Source of the DNA: Anaspis maculata
Taxonomy: Eukaryota > Arthropoda > Insecta > Coleoptera > Scraptiidae
Direction: 5' to 3'
NCBI GenBank assembly: GCA_949128115.1
Contig: OX421966.1
Coordinates: 64,539,416 to 64,603,415, forward strand
DNA: 64,000 nucleotides
Every line of letters begins with the position of its first letter. Positions within the stretch are counted from its first letter, which is position 1. This document shows positions 59,047-64,000 of the stretch, in pieces. Made by a program: the position numbers and the translations under genes. The notes beneath the pieces are model-generated. The model had not been told where the DNA came from and did not search any database. It was given only the letters and a program-made list of their open reading frames with translations.

Positions 59047-60797
59047 AGTCCGGTGGACTAGCGCCAAATATTGCCCAAACTATGCATTTTATGACTACAG
59101 AACAATTTTTTGCAGGCATGTTCAGGAACCCTTCCTCTATCATTTGAGAAGTGCTGCCAAGCAATTTTTCAATATGGGGGGCCAGGGGGGCCCCTTTTTT
59201 GACAACTTGAATCGTTTTTTGTCGATAAAATCCGTGATAAAAATGCTATAAAAAAAAAACTTCAACGGATTATTGAAGAGCAACTCAAAATGTAACTTAT
59301 GTGTGATGAGACTTATTACAGGAAGAACATGTTCCGAGAAAGATGACTTTCCATCAACATGCAATATGATGAAGAAAAACTTGCGCCAAAGACATTTAGT
59401 TTCGTCATTGAAAGATGCCGATTGGCATATTTGTTGATCATACGTACCTGAACTGGTTAAGAACCGTACCCAACTGCGTCATTGGTGCCGGAGCTATATA
59501 CAGGGTGGGGGAGAAAAATATTTTTGTTATTATTTATTTCAAAAACCAAGATAGATAAAGTGATCGAAATTCAGGAATTGATGCTTCATCCAATGCGTGT
59601 GAAGACACAACAAACCGTTTTGAAATATCTTGAAGCGTTCTTGAAATATTTTGAAAAAACTGAAGAATATAATAAAAATTTTACTTTCCACTTTGATTTC
59701 GTATTTCCCATTATATAGAGGTATATACTATAATTCAACAACAAATTGGGGTGAAAACTAAACAGCCACATCACTCACCGGCATCAATCATGTATGCGTC
59801 AATGCGTCATATACAGGGTGTAAGAAAAAATGGTTGTTTTCTTTGCTGTTATAGAAAAATCAAGACATGAAAAATGAAAAATTAGGGAGGTAAGAAGTTT
59901 CCGGGAAAATAAACCAAACCAAGACACCTGATAAGGTGAATTACTGACGTGAATGTGTAATCCACGCGTTTTTTGCTTGTTTTTTTTATATACAGCAAAA
60001 AAAACAACCATTTTTTCTGACACCCTGTATACAACGCATACATGATTGATGCCGGTGATTGTGCTGTTTAGTTTTAATCATAATTTATTGTATATTTGTG
60101 TATATTGTGAAATTTGTTGCATAACTCAAGGATGTACATCTGTATAATGAAAAATACGAAATCAAAGGAGAAAGTAAAATTTTGATGATATTCTTCAGTT
60201 TTTTGAAAATATTTCAGAAACGCTTAAATATATTTTAAAACGGTTTGTTGTGTCTCCACATGCATTGAATGAAACATCAATTCCTTAATTTTGTTCTCTT
60301 TATCTATTTTTATTGTTGAAATAAATGAAAACAAAAATATTTTTCTCTTCCACCCTGTATATAACTCCGGCACTGTTGACGCTGTTGGGTGCTGTTCTCA
60401 ACCAGTTCAGGTGGATATGATCAACAAATATGCCAATCGGCATTCTCCGATGACGGGGCTGAAGGTCTTTGGCACAATATTTTCTTTATTATATTGCATG
60501 TTGACAGAAAGTCATTTTTTTCGGGACCTGTTCACCCTGTAATAGTTTTTATCACACATAAGTGACCTCTCGAGTTGCTTTTCAAGAATCCGTTGGAATT
60601 CTCTATTCAGCATTTTTATTACGGATTTTATCGACAAAAAACGATTTAAGTTGTCAAAAAGGGCCCCCCTGACCCCCCACATTGAAAAATTGCTTGGCAG
60701 CACTTCTTAAATGACATATTGAGGCTTTCTAAACATGCCTGCAAAAAATTGTTCCGTAGTCATAAAATGCATAGTTATAACTCTAGTCCACCGGACT
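59047..60797. mobile_element. 1.75-kb palindromic element inserted in an arm of another
   Basis: Starts AGTCCGGTGGACTAG and ends with its complement; ATATA flanks both sides (59042-59046, 60798-60802). Without it the flanks read as the complement of the intact left arm near 56285, which proves the insertion. Arms of about 870 bp match through GCATTTTATGACTACAGAACAA, CCGATTGGCATATTTGTTGATC, CAGGGTGG-AGAGAAAAATATTTTTG and a central CAGGGTGT pair (59815 and about 60029), so TATACAGGGTG ends recur concentrically inside. Confidence 0.85.
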
Positions 60798-61775
60798 ATA
60801 TAGTCGGAAAAGATACCAAACTTGTCGTGATCGGTTCTACATGTCCAGAAAAACAAAATGGACCACCTAGCAGGGCTTCGCCCTCTCACGACCCCCTTTC
60901 AACAGTGATCGACATTTTTGTGCCAAAATGGTATCAACGGGATATGATGCGTCGAATTATAACGTATTTGCTTCCAATGGATTGACGGGTTTCATCCCCT
61001 CCATTTTAAGTTGCAATTTTTTACCCCCCCTCCCCCCTCCAATAACTCAAAACCTCCGGGTGCGATTTTTGGCGATTTTGGATATGTTATAGAGCACTCA
61101 ATTCTGAACAGAATATCAAATTTTCAGGACGTCCATATTTATTCCGAGGTTGAAATCTGTCTTTCTTGTACTAATTAGGAAACGGTGGAAAACTCCAACT
61201 GCAGACTCAATTTTATTTGTTCGCTCAAATTTCAAGTCGATCAGATCACCGGTTCCACAGTTATTTCGGAAGATCACAGACACAGACAGACGGACAGACT
61301 TTCATCTGGGAATGGTCCTAATCGTCTCATGGGGGCTGGAAATAGATATATCCGTCTTCATCTTGGAATTTTTTGCGTGTTCACACTAGTTGCGCTCCTC
61401 GTTGGTTGGTGGGTTGGGAAAGTAAAATAATACTACCTCTATCTCTTCGTTACTCACGCAATTACACGGTCTGTTTTTGATGCGAGTCTCCAACCGTGCA
61501 AGAGGTTATTTTGAAAGAAGTCACAGTTCGCTAGCGGCGATACTGAATCATTAAAAGTTTGCGATCGAATTTTGATGCTATTTAGTTTCTTCCAGGCTAC
61601 TATGGAACTAAATACGTAATTGATAAAAAAAAAAACTAGTGCCAGAGGCTTGCTGAATTACACTCTCGAGGACTTGGGGAAGCATTGCGGAAACTTGCGG
61701 AAAAGCGACATGCACATTGTGGGAAATCTTTCGAACACGACCGGAACATTTTTCGCTCCGAAACTTCAACCTGAT

Positions 61776-61965
61776 GCTCAGTTTATGATGAGCGATACCC
61801 GGCGGAGCGGAGCGGAGCTGAGCTGAGCGATTTTTTTTTGCCTGGACCAATCCCGTCCATTCATGATGTCACGTCCCCGCATCGTAATTGGCCTAGGCAA
61901 AAAAATCGCTCCGCTCCGCTCAGCTCAGCTCAAATCGCGGCAAAAAATCGCTCATCATAAACTAA
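61776..61965. mobile_element. 190-bp inverted-repeat element with pentamer repeats
   Basis: Both ends read AGTTTATGATGAGCGAT inwards. Each arm then carries GGAGC and GAGCT pentamers followed by a T-run and GCCT. Plausible MITE; no target duplication fixed. Confidence 0.65.
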
Positions 61966-62424
61966 GCTTAAGGTGGGAGTTTTTTCAAAGTGCATATTTG
62001 GGCATTTTGGGCTGATAATATCTACAAAATAGTAGAAAAACAAGCAATGTAGTTGACCTTCACTGAAAGAGTGATGCTTCATCTCAAAAATGACGAGGAG
62101 ATATTCAGCCTTTTTTCGTTCTTTGCTTGGAAAACTTCGATATTTGAAGGCCATGTTGCGAAACTTCGGCTGATGATGTCGAAAAAACCAGAGGGTTTTC
62201 TGATCCCATTTCAAGTTGGACATGAAGCGAAAATAGATGTTTGATAAATGACGAGGCTTTTTTTACAGTTCACTGGAATTGGAGGCTTTTTTTCAGAAGA
62301 AAAGAAAAAACATCGTATTTTGGCGGGCCTCTCATTATTATCAAAGCGCTCTGAAATTTCAACACGTTGTCAAATTGTCTTGCGTTTTCCTTTTCATTTT
62401 CCTTCCTTTATTAATTCTTTCATT

Positions 62425-62740
62425 TGTTCGTTACTTGCTTGGTTACATCTGACTCGTGTCTCATCAGACTGTTCACGTCAAGTTTGAAAGGTGCACATTT
62501 CGTTGTGTGATTCGAGGTGTAAATCTGATTTTCTTTCCGATCCGAACTGTACGAAGTGAACTAAATAGTGTCATCGTTATTTAGTCATTGTTTTGCGTTC
62601 GTTACTTGCTCAGTTAATTATCTGTGTTTTGTGTTCTGTTTGACTGCGCACGTCAATTTTGAAAGGGGCGAATTTTGTTGTGCTACATCAAGGCGGGAAT
62701 CCTGATTTCGCGAGCATAGAACTGTGCAAAGTGAATATTG
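62425..62740 (+). repeat. two tandem ~160-bp units
   Basis: TCGTTACTTGCT(T/C)(G/A)GTTA, then GACTG, CACGTCAA-TTTGAAAGG, GTTGTG and GAACTGT-C-AAGTGAA occur at about 62425-62567 and again at 62590-62740. They lie directly upstream of the transposase relic, so they may be subterminal or promoter repeats of that element. Confidence 0.6.
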
Positions 62741-62746
62741 GAAGTC

Positions 62747-64000
62747 ATGGATGAATTCAGAGAAAATGAGGTGCAAAATCCAGATCGTTGAAAAGCCTCA
62801 AAATATTCCATTATAACTGGTTGTTGGAGGGAGAAAAGTCGCGTCAGGAAAGTTTCTTACCCAAGCCCTCACTCTCGCCTCAAGAAGAAAACATGGGACA
62901 TCTAGATGCAGTGGATGATAGGTAAGGACCTTCAAGAATTTATTCAAAAACCATTTTTTCTTCAATAAATCACTTATCACGAACATTTTCTAGTTTTGGC
63001 TTCACCGTTCTTTCTTGGGCGGTCTCACATCAACACGAGCATTCGAAGAAGTGCCAAGGACAGCTCTACCCGAAAAATGAACATTCGCGTGGTCTGGGGT
63101 CCGTCAAGCGGATTCAATTCATTTGCACCGTTTGCTCAGACCAAGTAGTGGAACATCAGACAGAAAGACCCGAGCATAAAGTATCCCCAATCAATTATGG
63201 AGCAATCTGGGGCACTCTGTCTATTGGGGCACCTATGAGAAAGTAGAAGAGCTCATGTGCAGCATGGACATCCCGCCCATGCAGAAATCCATGTTTTTGT
63301 CGATTGAGCAGGACCTGGGAGAAGTACGCATCTGAATCTCTATGAAATGAAGGGGATCCTACTTGACTGTACTCAATTGATTTTGTAGATTAGAGAACAA
63401 TATTGAAGAGAAGAAGAGATTGATCAGGCAGAAGGGAAATATCGATCCAGATGGAGTCACATTTAGTGCAACCTATTCGGACTGCGGATGGAGCAAGCGA
63501 TCCTGGATCTACAGCTATAGTTCTGCTTCCGGGGTGGTAAATACCTATCTATCAATTTTCAGTAAATCTGTCAATCAAATCATCTACCCAAACTTGTTTA
63601 CAGGCTGTCATAATTGGAAATCTTACCAAGAAAATCCTCTTTCTGGGCATGAGGAATATATATTGGATCATTCACAAGAGCTATAAAAAAATGAAACTGC
63701 ACCACAACTTGTCTGCTATAAGAACTGGATGGCAAGCTCAGGGGCGATGGAAACTGATATTATCACAGAAGGCTTCTGTTTCTTGGAAAAACAACATTCT
63801 TCGTGGCTTGAAACATTTATTGAGGATGGCGATAGTATAGTGTATATGCCAAGTTGATCGAGAAAGTTCCCTTTGATAGAAAAATCAAGAAGGTCGAATG
63901 AACAATTCACTGTATAAAAAATTACGGCAAAAAGGCCACACAGCCTGATTCTTCGTCTGATGGAATGTCAAAGAGAAAACACGAAAATTCGTCCTGCTTC
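62747..64000 (+). pseudogene. Mutator-like transposase relic of insect type
   Basis: Pieces in order: AVDD/SFGFTVLSWAVSHQHEH across an apparent intron (62932-62993), a zinc-binding-like RIQFICTVCSDQVVEHQ (about 63110-63160), INYGAIWGTLSIG (about 63193-63230), VEELMCSMDIPPMQKSMFLS (about 63243-63300), LIRQKGNIDPDGVTFSATYS and GWSKRSWIYSYSSASGV (about 63421-63537), an intron-like gap (GTAAAT to TTTACAG, 63537-63602), AVIIGNLTKKILFLGMRN (about 63603-63655), and YAKLIEKVPFDRKIKKVE (about 63845-63898). The order and motifs match a transposase-like family widespread in insects that is classed with Mutator; recognition is from memory of the pattern. A one-base frameshift at about 63230 and stops after 63660 show decay. 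The 3' end lies beyond the window. Confidence 0.6.

Larger units (their letters stand above)
55921..61175. mobile_element. composite palindrome of about 5 kb
   Basis: The left arm is 55921 to about 56600. The right arm is split: 58770-59046 pairs with about 56600-56285, and 60803-61175 pairs with about 56285-55921. The break is a second palindrome (59047-60797). Matching blocks include GGTTTTGAGTTATTGGAGGGGGG, GAAACCCGTCAATCCATT, CATCATATCCCGTTGATACC, GGTGGTCCATTTTGT, GTGTTAATTTG and CTCGAGTTTAAAAAATCGATTT-like sequence. The unpaired centre (56600-58770) holds a smaller palindrome, a direct repeat and an unassigned ORF. Edges of the arms are approximate. Confidence 0.7.

Overview
The window is AT-rich nuclear DNA from an arthropod, most likely an insect. 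Genes are sparse and split by short GT-AG introns, and most of the sequence is decayed transposable elements: Ty3/gypsy-type LTR retrotransposons, R1/CR1-like LINEs, short inverted-repeat elements and very large palindromes. Nothing fixes the order of insect. There are no bacterial operons, no CRISPR arrays and no RNA genes that I can support.

Host genes. (1) 4264-6100, minus: a seven-exon secreted trypsin-fold protein of 271 residues whose catalytic His and Ser are replaced, so a serine protease homologue (pseudoprotease). (2) 10048-10158, plus: an exon carrying a start codon and a signal peptide. (3) 26552-26759, plus: an isolated exon of unknown family, phase-compatible with (2), so the two may belong to one gene with a transposon-filled intron. 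(4) 46193-47574, minus: the large last exon of a protein with a RING-like Cys/His cluster, a SIAH-type zinc finger and a long disordered tail. (5) 62747-64000, plus: a decayed Mutator-like transposase with intron remnants.

Layout. 0-4 kb: an LTR split by a palindrome, then three concentric palindromes. 4-6 kb: the protease homologue. 6-9.3 kb: a LINE that has lost its reverse transcriptase and is split by an inverted-repeat element. 10-12.4 kb: signal-peptide exon, a dispersed duplication and a palindrome. 12.4-15.7 kb: a solo LTR and fragments of gypsy and LINE polymerase genes. 15.7-18.8 kb: a Foldback-like element with minisatellite ends, a higher-order repeat core and a 9-bp target duplication. 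21-25.9 kb: one LTR retrotransposon nested in another. 27-28.5 kb: two inverted-repeat elements. 29.5-31.3 kb: gypsy integrase. 33.5-35.9 kb: a palindrome with a 330-bp tandem array at its centre. 35.9-36.3 kb: a 30-bp minisatellite. 38.6-40.8 kb: a 2.2-kb palindrome with a small copy of itself at its centre. 42.1-45.4 kb: gypsy pol broken by two insertions. 46.2-47.6 kb: the zinc-finger gene. 48-52.3 kb: a degenerate satellite upstream of that gene. 55.9-61.2 kb: a composite palindrome with a second palindrome inserted in one arm. 62.4-64 kb: the transposase.

The most unusual theme is the abundance of near-complete palindromes. Many insert at TATA or TA, many start with CAGG, and several sit concentrically inside one another or carry smaller copies of themselves. 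All coordinates, splice sites and target duplications were read by eye. Family assignments rest on motifs and have not been tested by database search.
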